In this document: positions 1-10,834 of the stretch, piece after piece | Layout: every line of letters begins with the position of its first letter | How positions within the stretch are numbered: position 1 is the stretch's first letter | Source of the DNA: Corynespora cassiicola | Taxonomy: Eukaryota > Ascomycota > Dothideomycetes > Pleosporales > Corynesporascaceae | Assembly: GCA_022059125.1 (NCBI GenBank) | Contig: JAEUWY010000004.1 | Span: 1,922,001-1,986,000, forward strand | Length of the DNA: 64,000 nucleotides | Direction of reading: 5' to 3' | Program-made: the position numbers and the translations under genes | Notes under the pieces: generated by a model | Seen by the model: the letters and a program-made list of their open reading frames with translations, nothing else | What the model was told of the DNA's origin: nothing | The model's database searches: none

Positions 1-531
1 CGAGTGAATCCCGGTAACGCAAGTGTCGGTTTCGACTTGTCCGCGTTCCACAACAAGGGCGGCAAGATCCTGGCATACCACGGCATGTCCGACGGTCTGA
101 TCCCGACCGGTGTTCTCCCATATTACTACAACCACGTCGATCGTACTCTCAAGCCAAAGGGTATCGAACTCGATAACTTCTTCCGTTCATTCTTGGTTCC
201 GGGTATGGGCCACTGCGGTGGAACTTTCCCTGGTGTGGACGCTCCTTGGTACTTTGCCGGTGCCAACCAGGCTCAGGATTTGGCTCCCACGACTTGGGGT
301 GTCCCTGGCTTCGAAAATGATAAAGACTACGATGCGATGTTGGCATTGATGGAATGGGTCGAAGAAGGTGTGGCCCCGGAGAAGATTATTGCGACTAAAT
401 ACGTCGATGAAACTGCACCCGGAGAGGTGCTTCGACAGCGGCCCCTGTGCATCTACCCGAAGCAGGCCAAATATACGGGCGAGGGAGATGTAGATGACGC
501 GAGCAGCTGGGAGTGCGCATCGCTGTATTAG
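1..531 (+). CDS. Tannase / feruloyl esterase family protein, C-terminal part
   Basis: The reading frame is open from the first base, so the gene is cut by the window edge and only its last 176 codons are present. The fragment holds the second half of the alpha/beta-hydrolase core of the tannase/feruloyl esterase family. GMSDGLIP carries the likely catalytic Asp. GMGHCGG carries the catalytic His followed by the Cys that, in this family, pairs with a Cys beside the nucleophilic Ser (the CS-D-HC motif). The Ser half lies outside the window. Family members are secreted enzymes that hydrolyse ester bonds of gallotannins or feruloylated plant polysaccharides; the sequence does not tell which. The stop is TAG at 529-531. 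With the fucosidase and pectate lyase downstream it supports a plant-degrading lifestyle. Confidence 0.88.
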   Translation, partial: RVNPGNASVGFDLSAFHNKGGKILAYHGMSDGLIPTGVLPYYYNHVDRTLKPKGIELDNFFRSFLVPGMGHCGGTFPGVDAPWYFAGANQAQDLAPTTWGVPGFENDKDYDAMLALMEWVEEGVAPEKIIATKYVDETAPGEVLRQRPLCIYPKQAKYTGEGDVDDASSWECASLY

Positions 532-1389
532 CAGAATTTTGTTCCAGGACTTGTATATAGAGGCTTGTCGCCTCCTATAGTCTAATTTGTGTATAATTCT
601 ATCACATTATCCTAGTCTGATACCCAACTTATTCGGTAAAGCATCTTAAGGCAGGCGCAAGTTAACGCATCTGCCGGCACTGTTTTTCCTGCTTGATATG
701 TAGATGTTGACTAGGCACCGCACTGAGTGAGCGAATGGTTGGCGGCACACTCTTCGTTCTCTTTGACTGGGGAGAGGCTTCTAGTTTTTGCCCCTCTCTA
801 ATATTAGGAGAGAGCGTGTTATCTCACAGCGATCCGAAGAGGTGCGATCTTGTCCTACCTAGGCATTGGTTCGCCGAGTTCTTACTACTTACAACTGTTA
901 GATTGGAGGAGCCTCTGGAAAGTTGTAACTCTCGGTAGACCTTCTTAATGAAATCGATTCGTAAGCAAAGTGTAATGCCAAGGACCTTCTAATGTTGAAA
1001 GACCCCATCGAGATCTACCTAGCGCTTTTTTGTTCTCCAGAAACTTAGCGGGGATATGCTAAACCAATCCTTTCAGTCGCATCTCTCTTCCGTCTGCTTA
1101 GGGTGAGAAATAGAGTTTTGGTCTGATCACATGACAACTGGGTCCTTTATCTGTAACCTTTCGAAAATGCCCACTTCCCTTTTCTCAGAGCTTTTATAGA
1201 ATATGGCGCGTACCTATTAAACAACGTTTACCGTCTTTTGTATTGTTCCAGGCTTTCTTGAGATTGTACTCGCTAAGCAAAAGCCTTCATTATCGAAATA
1301 GAAAGGTGTGTCATGAAGTAAACTGAAGGGGCGCTATATAATCATGTTGATTGGCTAAAACTCACGCAGATTGCAAAACCAACCTTAAG
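532..1389. other. Intergenic, no gene seen
   Basis: AT-leaning spacer between two plus-strand genes. Only short, stop-rich frames are present. It contains a partial CCTAGG palindrome near 857-862 and a TATATAA box at 1335-1341, about 50 bp before the next ATG. Confidence 0.6.
1335..1341 (+). promoter_or_regulatory. TATA-like box upstream of the NTF2-like gene
   Basis: TATATAA lies about 49 bp upstream of the ATG at 1390. The spacing is short, which would imply a very short 5' leader. Confidence 0.4.
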
Positions 1390-1785
1390 ATGGTTACCAC
1401 AAACACCAAGACCATCTCAACCTCGGAATATGACGATGTCATAAAGACTGTCAACAAGTATGTCGAAGGACTTCGCGTTGGTAGTATAGAAATCGCTTCT
1501 TCCGCCTTTCACGACGACGCCACAATGTACGGATACGTCAGCATGGGTGGAGACATGCTTGCTGGGCCCATTTCAAACCTTTGGGATTACATGAAAGAGC
1601 ACGGGAGTGCACCAGAAATTAAGACTCGCCTCGATGTCATTGCCATGACCCCTACTACTGCTGTCGTTCGCGTCGATATGGAGCAGGATGCGTCTGGAGC
1701 CGACTATACTGATTTCCACACTCTAATCAAAATTGAAAATGATTGGCAGATCATCGCCAAAGTTTTCCACAAATATAATGGCTAG
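1390..1785 (+). CDS. Small NTF2-like protein (putative lumazine-binding family)
   Basis: Single-exon protein of 131 aa. The first ATG in frame is at 1390; the frame is open a little further upstream but has no other ATG. The order helix-helix, then an aspartate-rich stretch (SSAFHDDATMYGYV), then a C-terminal antiparallel sheet ending WQIIAKVFHKYN is the usual shape of SnoaL/NTF2-like proteins. It resembles the fungal/bacterial 'putative lumazine-binding' family (Lumazine_bd_2), which is of this cone-shaped alpha+beta fold. Members are 110-140 aa, so the gene is full length. No catalytic residues can be assigned and the biochemical role is unknown. No signal peptide is seen, so it is probably cytosolic. 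Confidence 0.75.
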   Translation: MVTTNTKTISTSEYDDVIKTVNKYVEGLRVGSIEIASSAFHDDATMYGYVSMGGDMLAGPISNLWDYMKEHGSAPEIKTRLDVIAMTPTTAVVRVDMEQDASGADYTDFHTLIKIENDWQIIAKVFHKYNG

Positions 1786-2261
1786 GCAAGAAAATAGAGG
1801 ATCTGAGTTGCAATGCTTAGTTTTGTAAGCTTTTGGGAATTAGTTATTATGCGATTACATCTCTTTTCATATGAGGAAACATTATTGCATCAATCCCAAG
1901 ATTCTAAAAGCTCATAAGTCGAAACTTGTTATATACATGCGTCAGATTCACATGAGGCAGTTGAAAATCTCATTTCGCGTCAAGATACGAGTATATGAAG
2001 ATGAGTACCACTCATACTTACAAGTAAGCAAGGCCAAGTTACGAACGAGAACGGTGCTACGTCAGCCCTGCAGCTACGTCACGCGATTACTTCAGCTACA
2101 ATAGCAGCAAACAACATATCGACTCTAAAATACGGTCGGCTATTACGAAGTTATCTATTGGCTGATGGGATGTTTCGTAGCATCCGTCTGATCCCTACCC
2201 AGCGACTAACAATGTGTTAAACAATGAGGCTTCCCGGCCACTACACCACTATCTTGGCTCA

Positions 2262-2484
2262 TATATACCCGCTGTCAACCAAGCTCACACACAATACACT
2301 CATTTCATCTCTTTCCAGTCCTTTCAGCCGCTAACATCATTCGTTCTCAACCGTATTTCCAAAGATACCTGTTGATCGAAAGCCAAGAGTGGGGAAAATT
2401 TCGTACGTGTACGTAGCACGCATGCTTTCGCTCGGAGATTTACTAACCTTTGCATCGTGCTAAACTGAGATTCACTTGTCGTAG
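2262..2484 (+). promoter_or_regulatory. Apparent promoter and 5'-UTR intron of a decayed gene
   Basis: A TATATA box at 2262-2267 is followed by a CA/CT-rich leader typical of fungal transcription starts. Then comes GTACGT at 2403-2408, a perfect TACTAAC branch site at 2441-2447 and an acceptor CGTAG ending at 2484. Together they look like an 82-bp leader intron. The signals look intact although the coding part that follows is broken. Confidence 0.35.
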
Positions 2485-2500
2485 GGATCCCCAACACTAA

Positions 2501-3191
2501 ATGGAGACTGGAAAATTCCTTTGTCTGAAGGAGTGAAAAATGGTATCTTCTGAATGCGAATCTAATCAATCAACTCGTAACTCTACACCGCACTACCAAA
2601 AAAAGGGCTGCTCTCACCGAGGTTTCCGTCGTCAAGGCCGGGACCACGTTCGCCTAAACGTCCTTTGGTGCAAACAAGGTACGAGTTTTTGTGTGAAGAT
2701 TGTCGAAGGGAAATTGGTACATGTCAGCAAATAAAGGCTGAGACTTGGGGAGTGGAAGGCCACGAGAAGACGGCTCCCAAATCTATAGGAGAGCGAAGGG
2801 ACATATCACTCCGACAGGGGAGTTCAGCCAAGATCATCCAACAATACGCTGGTTGATAACCCAACCAGAGCACGAAAGAGTAGTACATGGATACAGTGCA
2901 GCTGGCGAACCATCAAGTCCAAGAAGTCAGACAGGGCAGGGTATTCCAGATCAATGTCAAGAAGAGCTACAAAGATCTTCAAAGCCATACAACGTCAATC
3001 AGCACTGGCCCTTGGAAGATCTTCGGACACAGTTGATGAAGTTGGCGTGGCAGAATAGGAAACGCTTGTTAAGGATCCGAGAAGAGCAATATCGCACACG
3101 AAAGACCTCTAATTCGATTGAAGTATATACGAGCTCGGCGGACCAGACGAGATATTGGATCTTAAGAAAAAGTTTGAATAGTGCCGCATAG
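2501..3191 (+). pseudogene. Decayed protein-coding gene of unknown family
   Basis: An ATG at 2501 starts a frame that meets TGA after 11 codons and resumes in the same frame at ATG 2540. The frame then seems to shift at a run of seven A (2598-2604). It continues as a Pro/Arg-rich stretch leading to TRYEFLCEDCRREIGTC, which holds a CxxC pair. After a TGA near 2854 the apparent coding sense moves to the third frame. That frame ends in a basic, coiled-coil-like segment (around 3025-3110, LEDLRTQLMKLAWQNRKR) and a TAG at 3189. Three breaks in 700 bp fit a pseudogene better than introns, because no donor/acceptor pairs restore the frame. The family is not recognised. Confidence 0.35.
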
Positions 3192-3859
3192 TTCTCGAGG
3201 CCAGGTAGCGTTGAGAATTGGAGCGAGAAGCGCTTGTTCATGGCCAATGAGAACCAAAACGACGCACCAACACGACACTAGGCACGGATCACAATTGTTA
3301 ATGCTTCAGCAGCTGGAGAGTAAACGTCCATCCATGGCCCTGGAGAAGTAAAACAGCACATAGCAGGGATCCCCATGTTTAGTAAAGCATACGAAAAAAG
3401 TAAATCAGCACAGAACTTGGAAATTCCATCCAAATCACCAGAACCAAGCGGGGTTAGGTATACGTTATAGAGGTATCAAATGCAACATATGCTTCTAGAT
3501 CACTAAAGCGGGAACGATCGATGAAAACTTGAGACAAGTACCGAGGCAACGAATAGACATCTGACGAAATTGGAGTTACCTTGCCTTTTCCTTTGAGAAT
3601 GACGAATCAATCTACACCCGCCAATTATACTACCATGAGAATGTAGTCTGCGTCTTCTCCGATTCCATGGCTCAACTTATCCATCGTACAATTACACTTA
3701 AACATGCCCATAGAAGCTATGCCATCTAAGTCGGTTTTTACCTGAGGCAAAGACTCAGGGATTATATGATGGAGAATGTATGCACATTTCCGCGGTACGA
3801 GGCTTTCAGTTCAATGCCAACAAGATCAAAAATAGCATCTGACTGAACATACGTCGCCT
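3192..3859. other. Intergenic, no gene seen
   Basis: No convincing frame on either strand. It separates the decayed gene from the 3' end of the minus-strand MARVEL-type gene. Confidence 0.5.
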
Positions 3860-4520
3860 TTAAGAACCCTCTATACTCCTACTTCCTACAGGCCTGCTTT
3901 TCTTCTTCCCAGCCAACATCGGTGTCAACATCCCAAATAAAAGAACGAGAAAACCCAGAAACATTAGTACTGTGGCTGTAGTGGCCCATCGGCATCTCTG
4001 CTGCAGAAATCCATTACCTTCATCCCATCCAAGACATCTACGATACTCGTTCTCCTTAGGACAGTCTCCAGCAAGTAAATCAATTTGCATGAGTATCTCC
4101 GCATTTGCCATGGACCGATCAAGGCAATTTGCTCCCGCAAGTTTATCGGCGAAAAGCTGGAGGCCGTCAGTATCTGAGGAGGGAGATCATAGGCCTATAT
4201 AGGCTGGATTATACAGGATGCAGTCTGAAAAATAGCAAAAAACGTACAAGACCACTAGTGAGGTTGAAAAAGAGAGTCACAATGTCGGTGACGATGGTCG
4301 GCAAGCCTTGAAGTGTGGAAATCCAGAGTGCAGCTACGCCTATGACGACGTCAACGCATGTGATGATCCCGCCACATAGAGTGTACCAAAGTCCCATGTT
4401 CGAACTTGGCTTCTGATCTGTGACAAGGGTGGCGACTAAACCTATATTGATGGTTGCAAGGATGAATTGTACACCACGGAAGCCAAGTTTTGATTTCGTG
4501 CTTGCGGATGGAAATGGCAT
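3860..4520 (-). CDS. MARVEL-like four-TM membrane protein
   Basis: Two exons, 4520-4248 and 4156-3860, joined in phase 0 (donor GTACGT, acceptor CTCCAG), give 189 aa. There are four hydrophobic segments. TM1 is RGVQFILATINIGLVATLV (about residues 15-33). TM2 is near 45-68 and TM3 near 72-95. TM4 lies after the second-exon loop (TVLMFLGFLVLLFGMLTPML). It is followed by a short basic tail with KKK. The long loop between TM3 and TM4 holds Cys residues (ANCLDR, GDCPKEN, RRCLGW), as in fungal MARVEL-domain proteins. These are plasma-membrane or endomembrane proteins of the Nce102/synaptophysin type, linked to membrane apposition. The exact partner is unknown. The protein length fits the family. 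Confidence 0.65.
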
Positions 4521-5926
4521 GCTGAAAATCTAATCCAAATAAGTCCGGAGAACGTCAGTATCGACTGTAGCTGATATACGGAGAATGCTAATATATGTTG
4601 GCTGTTCAGGGGCAGATAGGTTCGCCGATCTATTTGACCGAAAAATAAATGGCTCAACACAGCCTCGCTGCACAGCCCGGAAGCTAGACCTAGAATTAAG
4701 GCAGACTGGAGCCTGTAGATCTTTAATCGCTATGATTCGCTTCATTTATTCTTAAGGGTTCGGGACAGAGTTTCATGGAACTGCGGACGATCTCGCTCGG
4801 GCCGCAGATGTGCTACTCAGAACGTAAGTGAATGCTCAAATTGTTATGCTGCCTTATTCAGCATAACCTTGACTTTGGTTGACTCTAGTATTCTGAAGAC
4901 TTTTAGGTAGGGTTACGACAGCTCCAACCGTATCCTGCGTCATCTTGCTGTGTTAAAATCCCCAACTTCACCTTTGGATATGCTACCAATCCATGTGGCA
5001 GAAACGGTATAGATCGGGCAAATATGGCGGAGGTAGCTTTTTTGGTGATCGCTTTCAGATTTGAGAGTATGTATAGCGATGAGGCCGTCCGAGAAATGTC
5101 TTTCCCAATATTGTTCGTATTTGAAAACATCAAGCGATAGACTGGTGGGTTTGGTGCCGAAATCCAGGCGAATTTATGGTATGAGATTTTTCCATTTGAT
5201 TGCCCAGGCTAAGACTGGATGGTTTGGAAAGGAATCTCTGTCTGGCTGCACCTAGCAGTACCTATTAATAAACCCAAGAGTTATACAATGCTCTTTGCAT
5301 GCTTAACAGCTTTTTAACATAATTTTTTTTTTTTAAAAAAAAAGCAGCACAGTTTCTAAAAGATTATTTAATTTAATTTCTAGAGTTGTGACATGCTGTA
5401 AAAAGAAAGATTGCTTAGAAATTATATTTTTTAAATGATGCGACATAGCGGAAAATAACGGTATGCTAACTGCCACATCCCACATCCGCGTTCGCGGGCT
5501 TCGTACCTCGGCGCCCAGAATAAGGGCCGAACGATGTCGGAGCCCGACGTCAGTGGGAGATGTGGCGGGGCAATGCGCGTGCGGGGCAACAAGCTCCGCG
5601 CGGAAAACCTCAGATGCCCATCGGACGGGCAGGATTGCGCGTGCTTCCATCGTACAAGGTAGCCGTCGTACAATTCGGCGGCGCAGGTTGAGTCTGGCCA
5701 GAACAATTGCCTGATCTGAATACCGATTGAGGGACCAGAAGGAAGTGAAGGTCGAAACGAGCTGCTACACCACGGGGTAAAGAGACATCAGGCCATATAT
5801 AGAAAGGTAAGCTCGCAGACGACATATTTGGAGCTCAATCGCATGCGCTTGAAATTCTCATTGATCCATTAGACAGATTGGCCGATTGCTACATCTTTTC
5901 TTCTTTAGATTGGTTATCGCGCAATC
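4521..5926. other. Divergent intergenic region with an AT-rich core
   Basis: This is the space between the starts of the minus-strand MARVEL-type gene and the plus-strand DUF3500 gene. No gene is supported. From about 5278 to 5450 it is very AT-rich, with a T run directly followed by an A run (about 5323-5343). The flank from 5460 to 5700 is abruptly GC-rich. Confidence 0.5.
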
Positions 5927-7294
5927 ATGGGCGACTCGATAGCGCCATCTTCTCTGAAGCGCTCTTCATCGTTCGAAAACGCTTCGGCCGCATTCCGCGC
6001 TCATATTCCGGATCTAAATACACCGCGTTTTACGACCGCTTCAAAGCAGAATATCTATGAGTACGCAGATTTCTTTCGCGATAATCATGCCCCACCTTGG
6101 CTTTTCGACTTGACGCAAGCTTGGGCGAAGCTTTACGAAGAACCATTTAAGGGTGTGACAAGCGATGGAAGCGTCAAAGAGAGGCTCTTTGAAGCCAGAG
6201 ACGAGGGATTGGAGATCAATAAGGTAGTGCAGGCAGCGGAGGGGCTACTGGGAGCTTTGGGCGAGGAGGAAAAGAAGAAGATAGCATACCCCGTCAATGC
6301 GCGAGAATGGCGCTCGTGGTCCAACCCAGAAATTCTCCTGAGACCGTTTGGAATCAGAATCGAGGAAGGTATGCGAAAAATCTCCTTTGTCAGCTTTCTA
6401 GGATCCTGCTAATGTTTTCGCGCAGTACCCGAGTCGACTGCCCAAGCCGTCCTGAGTGTCATCGAGGCATCGCTGTCCCCAGAAGGCTACCAAAAAGCAC
6501 TCGCAGCCATGCGCATAAACCATTTCCTGGGCGAAGTCGTCGGGCTCCCACAAATCATGAACAAATATTCCTACAACTTCCTCATCTTCGGCACACCTTC
6601 GTCATCACCATCATCGCCCTGGGGCTGGCTGCTCTACGGTCACCACCTCTGCCTCTCCGTCTTCTTCAAAGGACCACAAGTTGTCATTTCACCCACTTTT
6701 ACTGGTGCAGAGCCAAACATTATCGATGACGGGGAATGGAAGGGTACCGAAATCTTACACAAAGAAGGAAACCTGGGATTGGAACTTATGCAGAGTTTAA
6801 CCCCCGGGCAGCAGAGTATCGCGCAAATATTCAAAGCACTGAGGGATGATGGCATGGAGCAGACGGGCGACCTCATCACTGATCGCTGGAACAAAGATGA
6901 CCAACGCCACCTCTGCGGCGCATTTAGAGACAACCGAGTCGTTCCTTACGAAGGTGTTTTGGTCTTTTCATTCAATGACAAGCAAAAGTCCCTAGTCCTG
7001 GATATCGCGAACGAAATGTTGCTCTACCTGCCCTCCAAGTCGCGGCAACTCCGACTCAAACAGATCGAGTCGCACTTTGACGAGACTTATTTCAGCTGGA
7101 TTGGTGGGTACGGAGATGATGATGCGTTTTACTACAGGATCCAGAGCCCGGTGGTCGTATTGGAGTTTGATCACCATTCGGGAGTGTTCTTGTCGAACAC
7201 GGAGCCGGCAAAATTCCATACGCATACGATTGTGCGGGCACCGAATGCGGGAGATTATGGGCAGGCGATAAGAGGGCCGGCTGAGAGAATATGA
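5927..7294 (+). CDS. DUF3500 domain protein
   Basis: Two exons, 5927-6368 and 6426-7294, separated by a 57-bp intron (GTATGC...GCGCAG, phase 1), give 436 aa. Continuity across the junction (RIEE|VPESTAQAV) and the downstream motifs GEVVGLPQIMNKYSYNFLIFG, WGWLLYGHHLCLSVFF and VLEFDHHSGVFL match the DUF3500 family. This family is found in bacteria and fungi. The conserved His/Asp motifs (GHHLC, EFDHHSG, HFDETYFSWIGG) suggest a metal- or cofactor-binding enzyme, but no reaction is established. There is no signal peptide. The 3' end converges with the zinc-finger gene only 110 bp away. Confidence 0.85.
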
Positions 7295-7403
7295 TGAATT
7301 ATAACGCAGAGCTCAATCCAATGGTCTTTTTTTGAGTTGAAAAAGTCTGATAAAATTAATCCCATGAGTAGGAACTAGATCATAAATCAATATTCCATCA
7401 AGT

Positions 7404-9987
7404 TCATTTATATAAGCCAGAAGGACCCTCTCCGTTCTCGTTTTCACGGTCGCAAAAGCTCAGTTGATCCTCGTGATTATCATTTTGGAAAACAACCGAG
7501 TCATATCCTGAATCTGTCAATTCTGTCTTGCCAGTAGAATCAGGAAAATGGAACAACATCGGGTCAATGAAGTCAAAGAAATCCTCAAACAAAGGAACTG
7601 GCTCAAAAGGAGCGAGCTGATCTCCAATTGCCTCATCAAGCTTGATCATGTCAGACGCGCTTTGCTCTATTGTTTCCAATGCTACATCTTGCGATGGAAG
7701 CTGCTCTAGGTCTATTTGCTCGTTTTGGTCTGAAAAAATCGCTCGGATTGTCGCTGGGGCGCTTTCGGGGGCTGTATTACGCGATCGTGTATACGACTGA
7801 AAGAGCTGAAGCTGAAGGTCGCGAACTATATCCACAAGTTGGCTCTTCAGGGTTTCTTCAAGATTGCTGAATTCTTTTTCAACTGCGCATTCCAGTTCGT
7901 AGCGAACGGCTGGAGGAAGCTCCCGGCGGAGGAATTCTTCGTATCTAGCCATTTCGTCTTCAGGGGTGGCCTTTCTTTTGTAGTTTCTTTGCCAGTCCTC
8001 GTCAACATCTAAAGATATTATTAGTTTTCTTCGAACCATATCTTGTTAATCATTGTAACCTACATGGTGAAGGCATTGACGCTGGATCATCGCTAGGGAA
8101 AAGGATGCGATACATATCCCTCCATTTTTCTTCCTCGTTTTGCTCTGGCTGACATCGTTTTCTGCTTCTCAATCTCTTCTCTTGTTCTTTGTCAAAACCC
8201 TCTAGGTTCTCCTTTGGTCGCATTGTACAGGTATCCTTTGCACGTTGATGCTCATGAAACAAAGCTTCTACTTTGAAAGTCTTATAACAGCGTGGGCAAT
8301 AGATTGGCAAACTGTGACTTCGATAGATGTGTTCTCTATACAACGTTTAATCAGTCTCAGAGCAAGATCTTGTTTTAATATTGAGATGGTATTGGGATTG
8401 AGGGGTATATTATGTAACAATCAAAAAGTGTTCGCCGAATATATTGCAAAAAAGCATTGAGAAGAAATCGTTTGAGTAATGCACTTACTTCACTCGTCGA
8501 ACTTCATCCCATCCTGGCCCTACACAAGAGCGTCGGCTCATATACTTTTCCGAGTTTCGTTTGAAGTATGGACAGGCGAATTTGCGATTTCGGTAGCCAC
8601 GGGTTACAGGTTCTTTGCCCTTCCATCGTTTCGGCGGCAGGTCCCCATCGTCGGGTGTCTGTTCTTCTTCTCCATCAGTCCGACCATGTTTCCGAGATTT
8701 TGGGCTGAAATTCTCTACTTGGCCTGAAATGGTGTTTGATGCAGAAGATCTTTCTGATGCACTGCTGGATTCTGCCGAACCACGACTAATCAGTGACTGG
8801 CTGAGCATTTGCTCACAAGAACCGTTACATGAATCCCCCTGAGATATCTCTTCGCTACTGCTTGCCGGTGAGATAGATAAGGAGTCTATTTTCAAAAGAC
8901 TCAGACTCCGACTTCTTGAGATGAAAGTAGCTCGAAATATGCTGAAGAAGTAGTCCATTACCCTATCGACCACTTTTCGTTTATGTTCATCAAGAAAATT
9001 CAAATCGCTTTGTTCATATGCGTCGTGGGACAATACACTCTCTCCAGATTCTGGGCTCGTATATCCGTGGTCAGGATATGTCTCAGGCGAAGTGAGTGAT
9101 GTGCAAGGGGACTGTTCCTCCGGCTTGCAGTTGTTATCTGATGCTACTTTTGCAGAGGTCGAACTGGTAGAATGCAATTGAGTTGCTGCCAAGTCTTCCA
9201 AGTCTTCAAAGCGCAGTGGTCTGTCGAATTCTGGGGAGGGCATTTCTTCAAAATCCAGCGAATTCGACTGAAATACGTTCTCGCCTGGAGTTGAATCCGT
9301 AGACCCATAAGTAGAATCATCACTCGCAAATTTAGATACTACAGGTTCGAATGTAGAACTTGAGTCCTGCCGCTATAAGCTCGTATCTCTTAATCTGAAT
9401 TGTATGATTTCTTTACATTCTGAATTGGACTATTGCCAGACTTACTGGAGTATCAAGTATTTGAGGCTGTTGCAGGACTAGTTGTACCTCTCCTTCACAA
9501 CACTGGACATGTCTCATTTCATCGGTCGATGCTATTGCATGGTGTGGTGGAGACTCAGAGTGCCATTCGTCGTGCGCAGGGGAGTGTACCTGGTATGAAA
9601 TCTTAATTTTACTGTATATAAACACTGGAGGATGGAAACTAACAATTGGTAGTGCACCAAAGGTAGTGGGCTCCCGCGTATAATGCCATTCATATCGTGA
9701 ATCACTGGATACGGAAGAAAATGGCTTGCAGAATTTGTCAATTGTACGTCATAGGGATTCGATGGCCGGATTCTTACAGGTGGAGGGGCTTCCATAAAGC
9801 TTGTTTCAAAAAGATCGTAATTGGAGATGTAATCACTCCGGCCATAGCAAGAGTCGCAGGGCTCTTCATGAGCCACGCATTTCGCTCTGACATTCACACA
9901 GAAAGTTGATTGTACGATAAGTGCACACGGGGCCTTCTCATGAATGGCATGTTTACAAGAGTACTCGTGAATGATTTCCGTACACAT
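7404..9987 (-). CDS. C2H2-type zinc-finger protein, fungal type
   Basis: Five exons: 9987-9658, 9589-9446, 9372-8489, 8335-8064 and 8008-7404, about 744 aa. Introns 2-4 are firm (GTAAGT...TTATAG; GTAAGT...TATAG; GTAGGT...TTTAG). The end of exon 1 is less sure because its donor (GTGCAC) is weak and other choices exist. The start is the ATG at 9987, with the Cys/His-rich opening MCTEIIHEYSCKH. The middle is Ser/Glu-rich and low complexity. The zinc-binding part is FACPYFKRN (about residue 426) followed across the intron by KEHIYRSH and YCPRCYKTF...HEH. Then come LEGFDKEQEKRLRSRK and WRDMYRILFP, a block strongly conserved in many uncharacterised Dothideomycete and Sordariomycete C2H2 proteins. 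Probably nuclear; its targets are unknown. Confidence 0.72.
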
Positions 9988-10472
9988 TTTGGTCAATGGC
10001 TGCAGTCATTGGCTAGGCCGTAATCCGACTTTCGTCACGGTGTCGCCTCAGAGGAGCGGCTGGTGCTGTGTTTTATGTATTGGTGTGGAGTAATGAACGA
10101 GAGAAGCTATGCGATCCATGTGCGTATAAAAGGGAAGTAAAGGCTTGTGGTTCAGAGGCCGATGCGCACAGCTGAGTGGAGTTATGCGCAATTGCGACAA
10201 GGCTCGGGGCTGACTTGGGCGAAATAGAGTGTCTTGGCATCAGGCACCATCCGCCCCCCTGGCTAGGTAGGTACCTCCTTCCAAGTCGGTGTAGTCACGT
10301 TTCATGGTAAGAAAGGCGGGTTACCCTCAACAGAGTCAGAAAACTCTTCCAGCTTGGATGCTGAGTTCCAGAATGATAGACTTTGATTTGCATACCCAGG
10401 TAGAAGCTGCCTAGGCCAGGTACTAGCCCGGCGATCAGGATCACGTGATGGCCAACATTCTCGTCAGATGGA

Positions 10473-10482
10473 TACCTAGGTA
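10473..10482. repeat. TACCTAGGTA palindrome, copy 1
   Basis: Exact 10-bp palindrome in the divergent promoter region of the zinc-finger and fucosidase genes. Further exact copies are at 10626, 47860 and 50957. Confidence 0.7.
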
Positions 10483-10625
10483 CAAACTGGGAAGTTGGCC
10501 TGGATCTGCACTCAGGTAGACATCCAAACTAGAACCATCACTAAGATTTTGCCGCATGATACCTTACCCTTATATTGAGTTAATTCACAGCCAAATCAGC
10601 ACGTCCATGTTCGCGGCTCTCCTCC

Positions 10626-10635
10626 TACCTAGGTA
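10626..10635. repeat. TACCTAGGTA palindrome, copy 2
   Basis: Exact copy 153 bp from copy 1, extended on the right to GGTACC. It is 209 bp upstream of the fucosidase ATG. Confidence 0.7.
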
Positions 10636-10834
10636 CCTCAAAAGGCCCGACCTCGCTCCTCCTGGACTTCTCATCCTCCCCCATATGACGTCACAGCCGC
10701 GAACGGAGATCAGCTATCGTCCTGATGGCCTGTAGCCGAGATACCGAGAGGCCCAAGAGTGGGGGAGGCGTGCAAATAAGGACACCACGAGCGCCACGTC
10801 CAGGTCTCCATCGCCAATTGCAATTCGGCGAGTA

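Larger units (their letters stand above)
9997..10834. other. Divergent promoter region with TACCTAGGTA palindromes
   Basis: The spacer lies between the starts of the zinc-finger gene and the fucosidase gene. It contains exact TACCTAGGTA palindromes at 10473-10482 and 10626-10635, related CTAGGTAGGTACC at about 10262 and CCTAGG at about 10410, and a CACGTG-type box at about 10442. No coding frame is supported. Confidence 0.55.
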
